A DNA stretch of 64,000 nt from Ariolimax columbianus (taxonomy: Eukaryota > Mollusca > Gastropoda > Stylommatophora > Arionidae), in contig JAVGWX010000008.1 of assembly GCA_036924085.1 (NCBI GenBank), positions 54,896,814 through 54,960,813 of the forward strand. Reading direction: 5' to 3'. The position numbers were made by a program, and so were the translations under genes. Shown piece by piece: positions 33,011 to 43,310 of the stretch. Positions within the stretch are counted from its first letter, which is position 1. Every line of letters begins with the position of its first letter. The notes under the pieces are model-generated. The model did no database searches and had not been told where the DNA came from. It saw only the letters and a list, made by a program, of their open reading frames with translations.

Positions 33011-33119
33011 CATTCTCACAATATGGTTCGTTGTCCTGTATGCACCGCTCCACTCAGCAACGGCCATACTTTTTGTCTCTAGCAGAGAAACACCAACCTG
33101 TGTTCTTACCGCCCAACAC

Positions 33120-34170
33120 AGAACCATGGGAACAGGACGTCATGGATCGTGATGTATGGAGGACCAGGATTAAGTATGGAATACAGACAAATGAGATACT
33201 GATGGCTGATAGGCTAAGGACTGGTATGATGTTAAAAGTGCAGTGCCTCAAGCCTCGGTATTGGGACAAATTTTGTTCTTGATATGTATTAATCATTTTG
33301 AAAATGATATCACATCCATAATTGCAAAATTTGCGGATCACACAACATTATGCAGCATGGTCTCTTCTCCGGCAGAGATGCATCCATTGAGATCAGATTT
33401 AGCTACTATTAATAAATGGTATGTGGGCTGGCAGATGGAGTTTAATGTAGGCAAATGTAGTCATTCACACGGTAAGATCAGATATGAAACATAATTACAT
33501 GATGAGAGTGAACAATATTAAGTAGTTAGAAAAGGAAAGGGACCTGAGTGTTGTAATAGATAATACATTTAAGGTGTGAGAGCAAGTTCTGGTGGCTGTT
33601 AAAAAGGATAATGTAATGCTGGGTATGATTAAAAGAAACATTACACATGGAAGAAAGGAAGTCATAGTCAAACGTGATATAAATCATTGGTGAGACTTAC
33701 ATTGAAGTACTGTATGCAGGTGTGGAGTCCTTATCACAGAATGGATATAGACATGATAGAAAGGATACAAATAAGAGATGCAAAAATTATAGTTTTGAGG
33801 AGAGACTTAGAAAAACTGGTTTGCCGTTTCTAGAAAAGAGAAGATTTCGGGGTGACTTAATACAGGTTTTAAAATGAATCAATGGAAAGGATCAATTAGA
33901 CTATAACAAGTTTTTCAAAGTTCAACCGACTACAAGAACTAAAAGGCATATCTTCAAGTTCAACCGACTACAAGAACTAAAAGGCATATCTTCAAGTTCA
34001 ACCGACTACAAGAACTAAAAGGCATATCTTCAAATTATTAACAGGCAGGTCCATCTTTTTCAGAACCAACTCCGAAGAATGCACTTTCTCCCAAATCGAT
34101 GCTGCTTGGTATTTAAGGCTTTTGCGACTGGTAGGTTTAAGGGCACCTAGTCATATTTTCAGTCCATTTA
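33120..34170 (+). pseudogene. CR1/Daphne-like reverse transcriptase, degenerate
   Basis: Plus-strand pieces in order: SVLGQILFLICINHFENDI (RT motif B/C approach; usual form SVLGPILFLIYINDL), AKFADHTTLCSMV (the catalytic FADD reads FADH), KWYVGWQMEFNVGKC, then MIKRNITHGRKEVIVK, KEKISG-like, and VFQSSTDYK with FKFNRLQELKGIS near 33.92-34.03 kb. Loss of the second Asp and many stops show it is dead. A frameshift near 33240 and a 38-bp triplication at 33915-34035 further break it. Confidence 0.8.
33915..34035. repeat. 38-bp triplication inside the RT pseudogene
   Basis: Three near-identical units AAGTTCAACCGACTACAAGA plus ACTAAAAGGCATATCTTC. The unit matches the RT segment VQPTTRTKRH by frame. 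38 is not a multiple of 3, so each unit shifts the frame. Confidence 0.9.
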
Positions 34171-34260
34171 ATATGTAAATAAATATTATTCTTGGCGCTA
34201 TTCCAAATTTGGTTCTTTCTCACCAGACCTTTTAAAGCAATCATCTCATTTCACGTGTTG

Positions 34261-34626
34261 GGATCAAGATGCTGAGCGGTGCATAAGCTGCTGCGGTCAG
34301 CGACCTAAAGCTGACTGCTAGCGTCAGGCCAGCGAACTAGAGCTGCCAAGACCCGTTTACACCTCCACACAGTGATCCTGGATAACAGGCTGCAACAGGG
34401 CAGACTGGCTAAGGAGAAGGAAGTTAAGTGAGGAAGACTAATCCGGTCCTCAAAAATGCCTGCTGACGTCGGATGTACCGGAACGAAAGGTGCAAATATC
34501 GCAGTGAAGCTGTAAGTTACGCAACAATACATTTCATTCTCCAGACAACATCCTGCTACTTGCAAAGTCTTTTTCAGGACTGGGTAGTGGGTGATTGGGA
34601 ACAGACGAGGAAGAAGAAAAACAAGT
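34261..34626 (+). mobile_element. SINE-A copy with 12-bp perfect TSD
   Basis: Starts GGATCAAGATGCTGAGCGGT and ends ACAGACGAGGAAGAAGAAAA. TTTCACGTGTTG flanks it at 34249-34260 and 34627-34638. It has the (AAG)n-type tail and more substitutions than other copies. Confidence 0.88.
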
Positions 34627-34664
34627 TTTCACGTGTTGAGATCTTGTGTTCTTGTGTCTTAATC

Positions 34665-34770
34665 AGTACGCTTCTTCTGCTTGTTCTTCTTCTTGTTGTT
34701 CTTGTTGTTCTTGTTCTTCTTCCTCTTGTTCTTCTTCATCTTCTTCTTCTTCCTTGTCTTCATCTTCGTA
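34665..34770. repeat. CTT/GTT microsatellite
   Basis: CTTGTTCTTCTTCTTGTTGT and similar. The Leu/Val-rich frame over it is not coding. Confidence 0.8.
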
Positions 34771-35225
34771 CACTGTCTTGATCAGTGATCCATACATAGA
34801 TTAAATAATCGTATTCTAGTCGAGCCTCCAAAAAACGAATGACATTAATTCGTTCCTTTAGCGTTTCCGACTGAAAATAGTGGAACGCTAATTGAGTGCA
34901 ATGTTTTGTGTAGACGAGGTTTTCAGGGCCAGGGAACAGGTCTAGGCGAGAAAGATACGGAAGGCCAGTTCAATGACTTAGGTCACGTTAAGGTCGAGAG
35001 GTAATACCTGAGTGCTGAGGGCTGTGACGTATGTAGTCTTTCACAACACATTTTTCTTCTTTTCCTTCATAAGAAGCGAGGACCCCCAGTGGCGTACCTG
35101 TCTTGTTGGCCCGTACATAGTAAAGATCCCGACTTCCCGCTTGTGTGGCATATAGGGAATATGGTGTTAGGCCCATATTCTTTTTTTATCCTTAGATAAG
35201 CCTCATAATGTAAGCTATGTTATAT
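34771..35225. other. No gene recognised
   Basis: About 450 bases of unique-looking sequence. Confidence 0.45.
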
Positions 35226-35227
35226 TG

Positions 35228-35560
35228 CTGTTGTTGTTGTTGAATGTCCGCAATGAGTAAGTAAGTTGAGTCTTTTGTGCGCCTTGAAAGAGGCATTAAG
35301 TGGCGGGTTGTAATAGCTTTCCCAACATCCCGAGCGTGCTGATGAAGGTAAATCGAGGTACTCCAGGCTGTTGTGCTATGCTTGGCTTCATCTACCAGAC
35401 GATTACTTCTACAGGGATCACGTCGATCCACATCTCGTCAACCAGACTGGCTTGAAAACAGCCTGTTTTCAGGGAACGCTACATGGAAGAGAGATAGTGG
35501 TCTTGGTCGGTGTATTGTGACTGACCCTGACGCGAGATTATGCTCAATATATTGTGCCTG
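35228..35560 (-). mobile_element. Element B copy, (CAA)n tail, minimal head
   Basis: On the plus strand it starts TTGCTGTTGTTGTTGTTGAA and runs through TTTTGTGCGCCTTGAAAGAG, CCCGAGCGTGCTGATGAAGG, GGGATCACGTCGATCCAC and TGTTTTCAGGGAACGCTAC to GTGACTGACCCTGACG. At most one head unit remains. Confidence 0.82.
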
Positions 35561-35725
35561 CCAGGACTGGTGTCTAAATTCTCTAACCAGAAATGTAAAC
35601 TTTCATAAATGGGTCATTGTGCAAAATAGCGATATTGAAATGATACGATAATATCACTGATGAAGAACTGTTGGAAAGAACGAGGCTTATGTCAGAGAAT
35701 CAGTTTGACACGAACGTTGGCGTTT

Positions 35726-36119
35726 CTTCTTCTTCTTCTTCTTCTTCTTCTTCTTCTTCTTCTTCTTCTTCTTCTTCTTCTTCTTCTTCGTTCGTTCTCA
35801 ATCTCCCACTACCAAACCCTGAAAGGGCTTAAGTAGCAGAATGTAGTCCAGAGAACGGAATGCGTTGTGTCGTAATATACCGCTTGGCTGCGATATTTGC
35901 ACCTTTCGGTCCAACACATCCGACTTCAGCAAACATTTTTTGAGTACCGGGTTAGCATTCCCTCTTCGATCCCTTCTCCTTAGCCAGTCTGCCCTGCTGC
36001 AGCCTATTATCCAGGATCACCACGTGGAGGTGTAGAAGGGTCTTGGCACCTATGGTTCGCTTGCCCTGACGCTAGCAGTTAGCTATGGGTCGCTGACCAC
36101 TGCAGCATCTTGATCCCAA
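35726..36119 (-). mobile_element. SINE-A full-length copy, long (TTC)n tail, TSD
   Basis: A 65-bp TTC tract (35726-35790) is followed by GTTCGTTCTCAATCTCCCAC and the whole body, ending CTGCAGCATCTTGATCCC. GTTGGCGTTT flanks it at 35716-35725 and 36120-36129. Confidence 0.92.
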
Positions 36120-36129
36120 GTTGGCGTTT

Positions 36130-36689
36130 GACTAGCGTCTCAGTTCCCCAAGTTATGTTTTACAATGACACACTAAAGAATGAACAACGTCAAAGTGGAC
36201 ATTGCTAGCTGCGTCAGCGTTTGAATGTACAGCAGAACAGCACAAACACCAAGCTATGAATGTTCAAGAATTTTGTATTTATGTGCTTCTGCCTTCGACC
36301 AGAGGAGGCATAGCCAGCGGTCGATGGCAGAAAGGGAATAGTGTGGGAATGTTGGGATGACTTCATGGGTGCCCCAACGAACACACCGGTTGAGAGATGA
36401 CCTGACCTGAACTGACCTGCGTGGTACGAGGTGTTGGAGATCCACCAAACCAAAATTAGATCAGATTGGCATCTGCCTACACAACCTGTCTAAGGAAGAT
36501 TAATAGATGTATCTTGCCGAACACAATCACTAGCCGAGAACTTGGAATACTTGGAATCCTGGTATTCAAACAGGCATGTTAACGTCTGCTTCCAGATGGT
36601 TGAAGACTATCGGATTTCGGTAGCATGTATTTTAAACTTCCTGCGCCTTACTTGGTCTGAGGTATAAGGAACACATAATTTGGGTCGAT
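36130..36689. other. No gene recognised; half of a diverged direct repeat
   Basis: A ~50-bp stretch (36497-36545, with CCGAACACAATCACTAGCCG) recurs diverged at 36959-37010 (CCGAACACAATCACCAACCA), about 460 bp apart. Confidence 0.4.
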
Positions 36690-36930
36690 TTTTAACTGGG
36701 ATTTTGAATTTTTTACTGACAGCGGCCGCTAGGCCAACTCTTTTCGATTTCTACCAAGGGATTTTTAACGTGCTCGACACTGAACACTTGAGTCTGATCT
36801 CACTACCTGGAGATCAGGGGACTTTTTATCTGAAGATTCACGTGCAAAAAATCCCGGTCTCAACCATGATTTGAATTCGTGACCTCCGGCACATTAGGCA
36901 GACACCTTACATTGAGACAATTGAGTCGAG
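36690..36930 (-). mobile_element. Probable tRNA-like SINE
   Basis: On the minus strand, CAATGTAAGGTGTCTGCCTA (A-box side) and GGTCACGAATTCAAATCATG (B-box side) precede a body with CTGATCTCCAGGTAGTGAG. The boxes are weak. Confidence 0.4.
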
Positions 36931-37103
36931 AACTGCATTGAACAATCAAGAGCACAAAAAGATTCATAGACGTATCTGTCCGAACACAATCACCAACCAC
37001 GAACTGCCAAGAGCAATCAAGAGGAGACGATAGCACCATTCCCGGTCGACACTGGAATTTGATCGGTCATGTATCACCAGAACTGCCATGGTATGGATCC
37101 CAG

Positions 37104-37767
37104 AAATGGTAACACACAGTGAAAATGAGAGCCATATAGTCCTGCTGACAGATGCTCTCGCCGTAGTCACAGCGCTAAAAAGCCAGAAAAACACTGAGCT
37201 TAATGACTTAAGAGCAGCACTCTGCAAACTGTGCCAGCAGTCCGCACCAAAAAGGGTAGTGGTACAGTGGGTTCCGTCACACTGCAACATCCAAGGCAAC
37301 GAGGAGGCAGACAGACTGGCAAAAGAAGGTGCGAGGCTACCACAAACAGATACCAGTATGACGTACGAAGAGTCAAAACGGCTTATCAAAGCCAGATACA
37401 TGACCAAAGGGGAAACCGAACATACTGGTTACACCAAAAACGATGCCTATTACCAGTTGAACCGAAGAGAGCAGGTCGTTGTCTTCAGACTTCGCACTGG
37501 CCACAACAGACTGAGGTACCACCTATTCAACAAATTGAAGATAGGGTGTACCGACGAATGCCCGTGCGGTACTGGTAAAATGACCACTGAACATCTGCTG
37601 CAGAACTGCCCGACATACGAGGATCAGAGAGAGCAGATGTGGCCATTGCCAGTGGAACTGCAAGACAAGCTCTATGGCAGTGGCGAGAGTCTCAGGATGA
37701 CCGCCGCTTTTTTCGAAAAAATAATGGTTACTGTCTGACTGTGTACGCAGAAGAAGAAGAAGAAGAA
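37104..37767 (+). mobile_element. LINE-R1 copy, 5' truncated, 9-bp TSD
   Basis: Flanked by GGATCCCAG at 37095-37103 and 37768-37776. It encodes RNase H from EMVTHSENESH onward, with VLLTDALAVV, VPSHCNIQGNEEADRLAKEG, the linker, RLRTGHNRLRY, the TDECPCG/TEHLLQNCP Cys/His tail, FFEKIMVTV and stop. It ends CTGTGTACGCAG(AAG)n. The YTDGS and RAEAEAL catalytic motifs lie upstream of the truncation, so it is inactive. The frame is intact over ~210 codons, showing a young copy. Confidence 0.92.
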
Positions 37768-37776
37768 GGATCCCAG

Positions 37777-38070
37777 TGGGAAGAAACATCTTGCAAAAGA
37801 AACACAGAAGCCGAAATTTAAATCATGAATCAGAGCTGTACTCAGTGAAATGGGAATGTAAACCAGGCTCAACACGTGTCCCAAGGATTTAGGAAAGGAA
37901 AAATGCAGCCTACTTCATGGAGCCGTCCCAGTGGTCGTCCGTGCAACACTAGTCTGAGACACATGTACTACACCCCATCTGTCCTACATACTGCCAGCTA
38001 AAGTCGTTGACTGTCAGCTTGATACGTTCCGGTTGCCCAGGCGGATTACTTGAATACTTAGGGAACTGAG
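37777..38070. other. No gene recognised
   Basis: About 300 bases between LINE-R1 and element B. Confidence 0.45.
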
Positions 38071-38074
38071 ACGG

Positions 38075-38405
38075 TAGGCCGATCAGGCACAACATACTAT
38101 TGATCAGAACGCCACGCTCGGGTCAAGCCCGATCTACTGACTAAGACCACACCTATCTTCCATGTAGCGTTCACAAGAAACATGCTGTGTTCAAGGCAGT
38201 CTGGCTAGCGAGATGTAGATCGACGTGATCCCCGTAGTAGCAAGAGTCATGCAAATGAAGCTGAGGATAGCGTAACATCTTGGAGGACCCCAGTGCACCT
38301 TCATGCGCACGCTCGGGATATGGAAACAGCTACTGCAACCTGCCACTTAACGCCATTTTCGTGATGCACGAAAAGTAAACAAATTCATCGTCGTAATGAA
38401 GCAAC
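38075..38405 (+). mobile_element. Element B copy, decayed head
   Basis: GATCAGGCACAACATACTAT starts a remnant head unit. The body has GGCAGTCTGGCTAGCGAG, CGACGTGATCCCCGTAGTAG and CGCACGCTCGGGATATGG. The end is near AATTCATCGTCGTAATGAAG. Confidence 0.78.
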
Positions 38406-38554
38406 AACTTGCCTTCTTGACTTGAAAGAGAGATCCCTTGTCTTGATACTATTGAAGCTCTTCTTCATGAAATCTCACGACTTAATCTAATGGATGCTCT
38501 CAATTTCTTGGCGTAGATAAATGCAAAAATTCGTATTTTATAGCGAAAATATTC

Positions 38555-38965
38555 TAACTGAACGTCTTTATACTGGCTTTGGAGACTGCACAGTTTCATT
38601 TTTATTTCCTTGCTCTAAAAGCTATGCCCACCCAATTTACTCTTAATGCATTAATTGTCTTTTCTTTCAATTCTTCCTGTGGCAATGCATTCCAAGCATT
38701 CACCACTCTCTGGACTATAATATTTAAAAATATTTCAAAAATTCTAATCTGGACCTTTCTTTAGTTGATTTAAAGCTTTGCTCTCTTGTTCTTATAGGTG
38801 GTTGCATTTGGAAAAAAAAACTTGTTTAATTTATGTTTTCATATAATTATCTTACAAACTTGTATTTAAGTCACCTCGAATTAATTTCTTTTCTAGTTGC
38901 CGCAGCTTCTGTTGTGGACACAAAGTGTTCAGCGTGTACTAAGTTTTCTTCCAACTAAAGTTTAG
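38555..38965 (-). pseudogene. CR1/Daphne-like RT C-terminal fragment
   Basis: Minus-strand reading: LRQLEKKLIRGDLNT, KQVFFSKCNHL, then VQRVVNAWNALPQEELKEK and TINALRVNW. This is the RRLRGDL...VVNAWNxLP...T(V/I)NxF pattern found at the end of CR1/Daphne-type RTs, with several breaks. It is probably the same clade as the 33-34 kb copy. Confidence 0.7.
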
Positions 38966-39490
38966 ACCAACTGACATTGTTCCGCGCCTTCAGTGACACT
39001 TGGCAAGTAGGACACCTACCAGTAATAGGACACGCGAGATCCTAACTAATGATAGTAGTTATAACCGCTATAACCCATTCAGGAAGAACTATAACAAAAA
39101 TTTGTGGTTTTATTTGATCTCCTCTCGTATATATATATATATATTTAAAATCACGAAAAGAAAAAAAAAGGGGTCCCGAAAGGGACATTGTGGCCCTGAA
39201 AAGGGATGTTAGAATGACTGAGGCTAAATATAGATGAACGATCGAGTGGTCACAGTGGCAACAGAAACACATCAGCGCTGCACATACGTCATTATATTCA
39301 GACGCACACATACACGCCCTTCTATCTAACGGCCGACACTTCCTAATACAACCTAAGGGTCTGTGTCTGATGATGAACGGATCATGCTATCGCTAAATGT
39401 ATAGGCCTATCCTTTAAAAATAAAGTGCGGCCAGTTCACAATCTGAATATCGTTCCATATATCTGTTCGTCGTAAAGGAGCAAGTGCGTC
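38966..39490. other. No gene recognised; short TA run
   Basis: A (TA)n run lies at 39127-39146. Nothing else recognisable. Confidence 0.45.
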
Positions 39491-39494
39491 TGTT

Positions 39495-39960
39495 ATACTT
39501 CTTCTTCTTCTTCATCGTACGCAGTCAACCTTTACGACATCAACCTTTATTTTTTCAAAACAAGCAGCTGTCATCCTGAGGCTCGTCTGTTATACAATCC
39601 CAAGTCTCCTATCTGTCCGATCTGCCTCTGAAAGCTGTTTTAATAAACATTTATATATCTCCTTTTCTTCTATTTCCATTGTGCTTCCTCCTTTTTTCGT
39701 TAGTCTATCCGCTTTCTAATTTCCGTGTGTCTTATCTTGCAGTGGCCATGATACACATGTCACCACACTTGAAATTATAGCTCGTCTCCCTTAGCGGTCC
39801 TTACTTGCTGCCTATTTTGTTGCTTTTATAGTTTCATTTATAGCCATTATAACTGATAGGAATCTGTGATGTACACTATCTTGTCTCTGGCTAGGTTTTA
39901 TTGGATTCTTGCAGACATACGAGTCCGTCGCCTTGGCGCATCAGATTTGCCTCTGGATTG
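39495..39960 (-). pseudogene. Decayed LINE relic with RNase H end
   Basis: At 39495-39590 the minus strand carries a LINE-R1-like 3' end (RMTAACFEKIKVDVV, then GTACG and an AAG run). Immediately upstream, WPLQDKTHGN and KADRLTKKGGSTMEIEEKE resemble the last RNase H motif (H...GN..ADRLAKKG) of another family. Many lesions. Confidence 0.5.
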
Positions 39961-40675
39961 CCTTTATCTTATATATAAATATTTATATATATGTTTATAA
40001 AATGCTGTTTGGTGCCTGTTATTTGGTTCATATTGTTTATTGTGTTTTGCTGGAGCAGAAAAATTCGTGTTGTTTCGCTTCATTATCTTGCTGATTAATT
40101 GCAACAAGATCTGTTGCATTTTATTTTCCGATCTCCTTAGAATATCCGCAAGTTTATTTGGTCCTGATACAGCTCAATTGACCGACGTCACCGCTTTGTT
40201 TTTCAATTGTCCTTCGTACACTGAGGCTGTCGAAGCTGTATTGGCGAATAGCGTAAAGTAGAAGTCCTCCACCTGTGGGAAATTCCAGGGGAAGGCCATG
40301 AGATCGCGGTCTTCTGTGTGAAATTTATTCTTCAGTTTAGTCCGTTAAGTAAATAGTTGTGAATTTGTTTTAAATAAAAAACAAACGTTTATTCAAGTTT
40401 TGAAAGGCAACAACATTTTCTAATGCTATTAAATTTGCATAACGCTATTACAATAATCCTAGTGATTAATAAGTATACAGGGTGATCCAAAATGGGTGGT
40501 GCAAGTTCATGATCTGTAGCGAAAGTTACAACAATAGTAAACTGCCAGTGACGGACAATAATGAGGTGATATGTCTCAAGTTATTGCTTGTGTGTTAGTT
40601 ATGTCATCACTGCTAGGTCACGTGTTAAGTCCGTCTACTTTTGAATAAATTAACTTTACTTTTGCACCAAAACCT
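39961..40675. other. No gene recognised
   Basis: About 700 bases. TACAGGGTGATCCAAAATG at 40479-40497 resembles the start of some DNA-transposon terminal repeats, but no partner repeat was found. Confidence 0.4.
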
Positions 40676-40679
40676 CATT

Positions 40680-41935
40680 TCCGACACAGCACTCCAAGGT
40701 ATTGAAACTCAAAGTCACACTACGGAGGGCACCAAAGAATTCATCTATCTCGGTAGCATGATATCCTCCGATGGGCACAGTGGTCCCGATATATCAAGGT
40801 GGATCGGACTAGCTGCGTCTGGTATGCACAACTTTCAACTTGTGTGTAGTAATGGCAAGATCTCCCTTTTGACAAAAATCCGCATCTACCAGTCCTACAT
40901 GGTCCCAGTCCTGCCTTACGGCTTTTAAACCTGGACGTTGCTGAAACATGACTTGTCGAGACTGGAAGCCTTTCACATGCGCAACCAGCGGCGCATCCTG
41001 GGCATCCGACGGCATGACTACAACTGCAACATGGAGGTAGCTTCTAAAACAGGCATCCACCCAATTTCAGAAACACTTGACCGGCGCCGAGTTTCTTTGC
41101 TCGGTCATGTTGTACGACTGGATCAGGAAACACTTGACCGGCGCCGAGTTTCTTTGCTCGGTCATGTTGTACGACTGGATCAGGAAACACTTGACCGACG
41201 CCGAGTTTCTTTGCTCGGTCATGTTGTACGACTGGATCAGGAAACACTTGACCGGCGCCGAGTTTCTTTGCTCGGTCATGGTGTACGACTGGATCAGGAA
41301 ACACTTGACCGGCGCCGAGCTTCTTTGCTCGGTCATGGTGTACGACTGGATCAGGAAACACTTGACCGACGCCGAGTTTCTTTGCTCGGTCATGTTGTAC
41401 GACTGGATCAGGAAACACTTGACCGGCGCCGAGTTTCTTTGCTCGGTCATGTTGTACGACTGGATCAGGAAACACTTGACCGGCGCCGAGTTTCTTTGCT
41501 CGGTCATGTTGTACGACTGGATCAGGAAACACTTGACCGGCGCCGAGTTTCTTTGCTCGGTCATGTTGTACGACTGGATCAGGAAACACTTGACCGGAGC
41601 CGAGTTTCTTTGCTCGGTCATGTTGTACGACTGGATCAGGAAACACTTGACCGGAGCCGAGTTTCTTTGCTCGGGCATGTTGTACGACTGGATCAGGAAA
41701 CCTCTTTCCACAAGATACTACACAAGTTGTTCCTCAGAGCGAAAACTCTTCCCCCCGACCGACTGGAGACCCAGAAGAGGCCGTACACGAACAGTATGGC
41801 TCCAACAAGTAGCAACCTGCTCTTCCGCCCTGGACGAGGCCTGGAACCACACTACAGCTGTGGGCCATGGATGTGGCCGACCTTTGCAACACGCCTCAGA
41901 CGCCTATGCGAACATTATTATTATTATTATTTGAA
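40680..41935 (+). pseudogene. LINE RT C-terminus containing a 57-bp expansion, (ATT)n tail
   Basis: Plus-strand reading: GTKEFIYLGSMISSDGHSG, ISLLTKIRIYQSYMVPVLP, WTLLKHDLSRLEAFHMRNQ, RRILGIRRHDYNCNMEV, GIHPISETLDRRRVSLLGH. The expansion follows. After it, in another frame, come DWRPRRGRTRTVWLQQV and GCGRPLQHASDAYA, then (ATT)n at 41911-41930. This is the normal order for a LINE C-terminal domain. One stop (41 kb upstream part, at YGF*TWT) and a frameshift after the array make it a pseudogene. The catalytic RT core is absent. Confidence 0.82.
41069..41700. repeat. 57-bp minisatellite inside a LINE, 11 units
   Basis: Units of 57 bp: CAGGAAACACTTGACCGGCG, CCGAGTTTCTTTGCTCGGTC, ATGTTGTACGACTGGAT. 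Each encodes ETLDRRRVSLLGHVVRLDQ (19 residues), the conserved LINE GHVxRLD block. Units differ at only a few bases (GGC/GAC/GGA, TTG/GTG), so amplification is recent. CCGAG and CTCGG in each unit can pair as a small hairpin. Confidence 0.95.
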
Positions 41936-42129
41936 CCATCGTTTTTTAATCACCATGTATATGTGCTGATATATAACAAATAACAGATTTCCGATATTGT
42001 TTAGAATGTAACTTTTGAGTCAGACAATCTTGGAAGGTGGGAATGACATTCTGACATGGCGAAATGGGTGGATGAGGACAAACTGGTCAAGACCACTGTG
42101 TTAGAGGATTCGAACAACTGTACTGCAGT

Positions 42130-42335
42130 TAAGCTTTTGAGTATCAGAGTTGGTAGAGCATTTGTCTCTCAAAGAAAAGGTACCGGGTTCAATCTGCCGG
42201 TCTCGTCATGTCCCAGTCTACCTAGCTGTTAATGACTAAAACTTATAATTAGTGAGAAAAGGGGTAAGACAAACGGAATTGGCCACTCAACTTACAAAAA
42301 CACACTGAGAGATATTAAACAACCAATGTCGGGTC
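42130..42335 (+). mobile_element. T1 SINE, head and partial body
   Basis: GAGTATCAGAGTTGGTAGAG (A box) and GGTACCGGGTTCAATCTGCC (B box), then GTCTACCTAGCTGTTAATGA as the T1 body landmark. Confidence 0.72.
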
Positions 42336-42369
42336 TGGGACCACATTGACCAACTGTCGTTACAACTAC

Positions 42370-42605
42370 GTGGAAGCGTGTGGTCTAGGGGGTGGACAGC
42401 TTTGTTTATAATCCCATGGGACAGGTTCAATTCACGTTCTCATCAGGCCGGATGTGTTGTAGGTGTTTCATGGTATCATATGTACTTTCAGTCGATCCCG
42501 CTGTAAACGGGTACCTGAGACGGCCAGGAGGAATGTCGGAACTAGCGCGGATTTACAGAGTTCGTGATCTGTTTGAGGCGCTTTCAGCAATGAAAGGGAC
42601 TGAGC
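42370..42605 (+). mobile_element. Second, adjacent T1-like SINE
   Basis: GTGTGGTCTAGGGGGTGGAC (A-box side) and GGGACAGGTTCAATTCACG (B box), body GATCCCGCTGTAAACGGGTA and CCTGAGACGGCCAGG. A G run follows at 42615-42629. It is placed in tandem orientation ~40 bp from the previous SINE. Confidence 0.65.
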
Positions 42606-42734
42606 ACATATAAGGGGGGGGGGGGGGAAAGGGTCGTCTATGTGTAATGGAATCGGTTCAATGAGCCATATTCCATGTTTATCTCTATTACAACGTCTGC
42701 TTTCTGATTCTGTCCAATGTTTCTCTTTTGACTT

Positions 42735-43165
42735 CTATTTTGTTTCTAAGAATCGACTTCACTGCACTCCCGACATACCCGTAGGTGCTCAAGGTCTCTC
42801 AGAAAGAAAAGATGAGGGCTGTGGATACCGATGGTGCCTGGAACTCGTTGTTTGTACAAACTCTTGATTTGCCCTATCATACGTGTCATACACTTGCAGG
42901 CTTGAACCTTGTTTGATTTAACAGTTCTGCAATCTGTGAGTTTGCGATTCATCAATTTCGTTGTAATAATCAACAGCATGTCTTTGATAGACTTCAATGT
43001 GTCCCTGATATCATTCCAAATGTGCACAAAATAGGTTAATTTGACTTCAGGATGTCAGCTCTTTCGTTACACTAGACCCCAGCATGATTAGGACAGTAGA
43101 TGAACACCATCTCCTGGAAGTTTGAGGCTTTTATAGCTGCCATCCACTCATGTTTAGCCAGTTCT
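42735..43165 (-). pseudogene. LINE-R4 RNase H end and tail
   Basis: Minus-strand reading from the right: HEWMAAIKASNFQEMVFIY then CPNHAGV, stop, CNERADILKSN (RNase H last motifs, with H and D present), followed in frame from 43027 by IWNDIRDTLKSIKDMLL, ACKCMTRMIGQIKSLYKQ, GIHSPHLFFLRDLEHLRVC and RECSEVD. The Cys-x2-Cys near the end (VCREC) recalls the Cys-rich end of these LINEs. Two or more lesions. Confidence 0.62.
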
Positions 43166-43310
43166 TCTGTAGCTACAAAGCCCTGAAAAAAGCTTTACAG
43201 GTAGCACTTTGCAAGTAGCACGATGTTGTCCGGAGAATGGAATGCGTTGTGTTTACAGCTTGACTGCGATATTTGCACTTTTTTTTTAGCACCGGGTAGG
43301 ACTTCTATTT
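43160..43310 (-). mobile_element. SINE-A 3' fragment
   Basis: AAAGCCCTGAAAAAAGCTTT, ATGTTGTCCGGAGAATGG and TACAGCTTGACTGCGATATT are SINE-A blocks. A small internal duplication of GGTAGCACTTTGCAAGTAGC is present. Confidence 0.7.

Noticed and set aside
18041..35560. Similar translated frames across element B bodies (ARDVRKA, SGRTK)
   Set aside because: Amino-acid similarity follows directly from nucleotide similarity, and frames are interrupted differently in each copy. No evidence of protein-level selection.
40479..40500. DNA-transposon terminal repeat (ACAGGGTGATCCAAAA)
   Set aside because: No matching inverted copy or target duplication found nearby.
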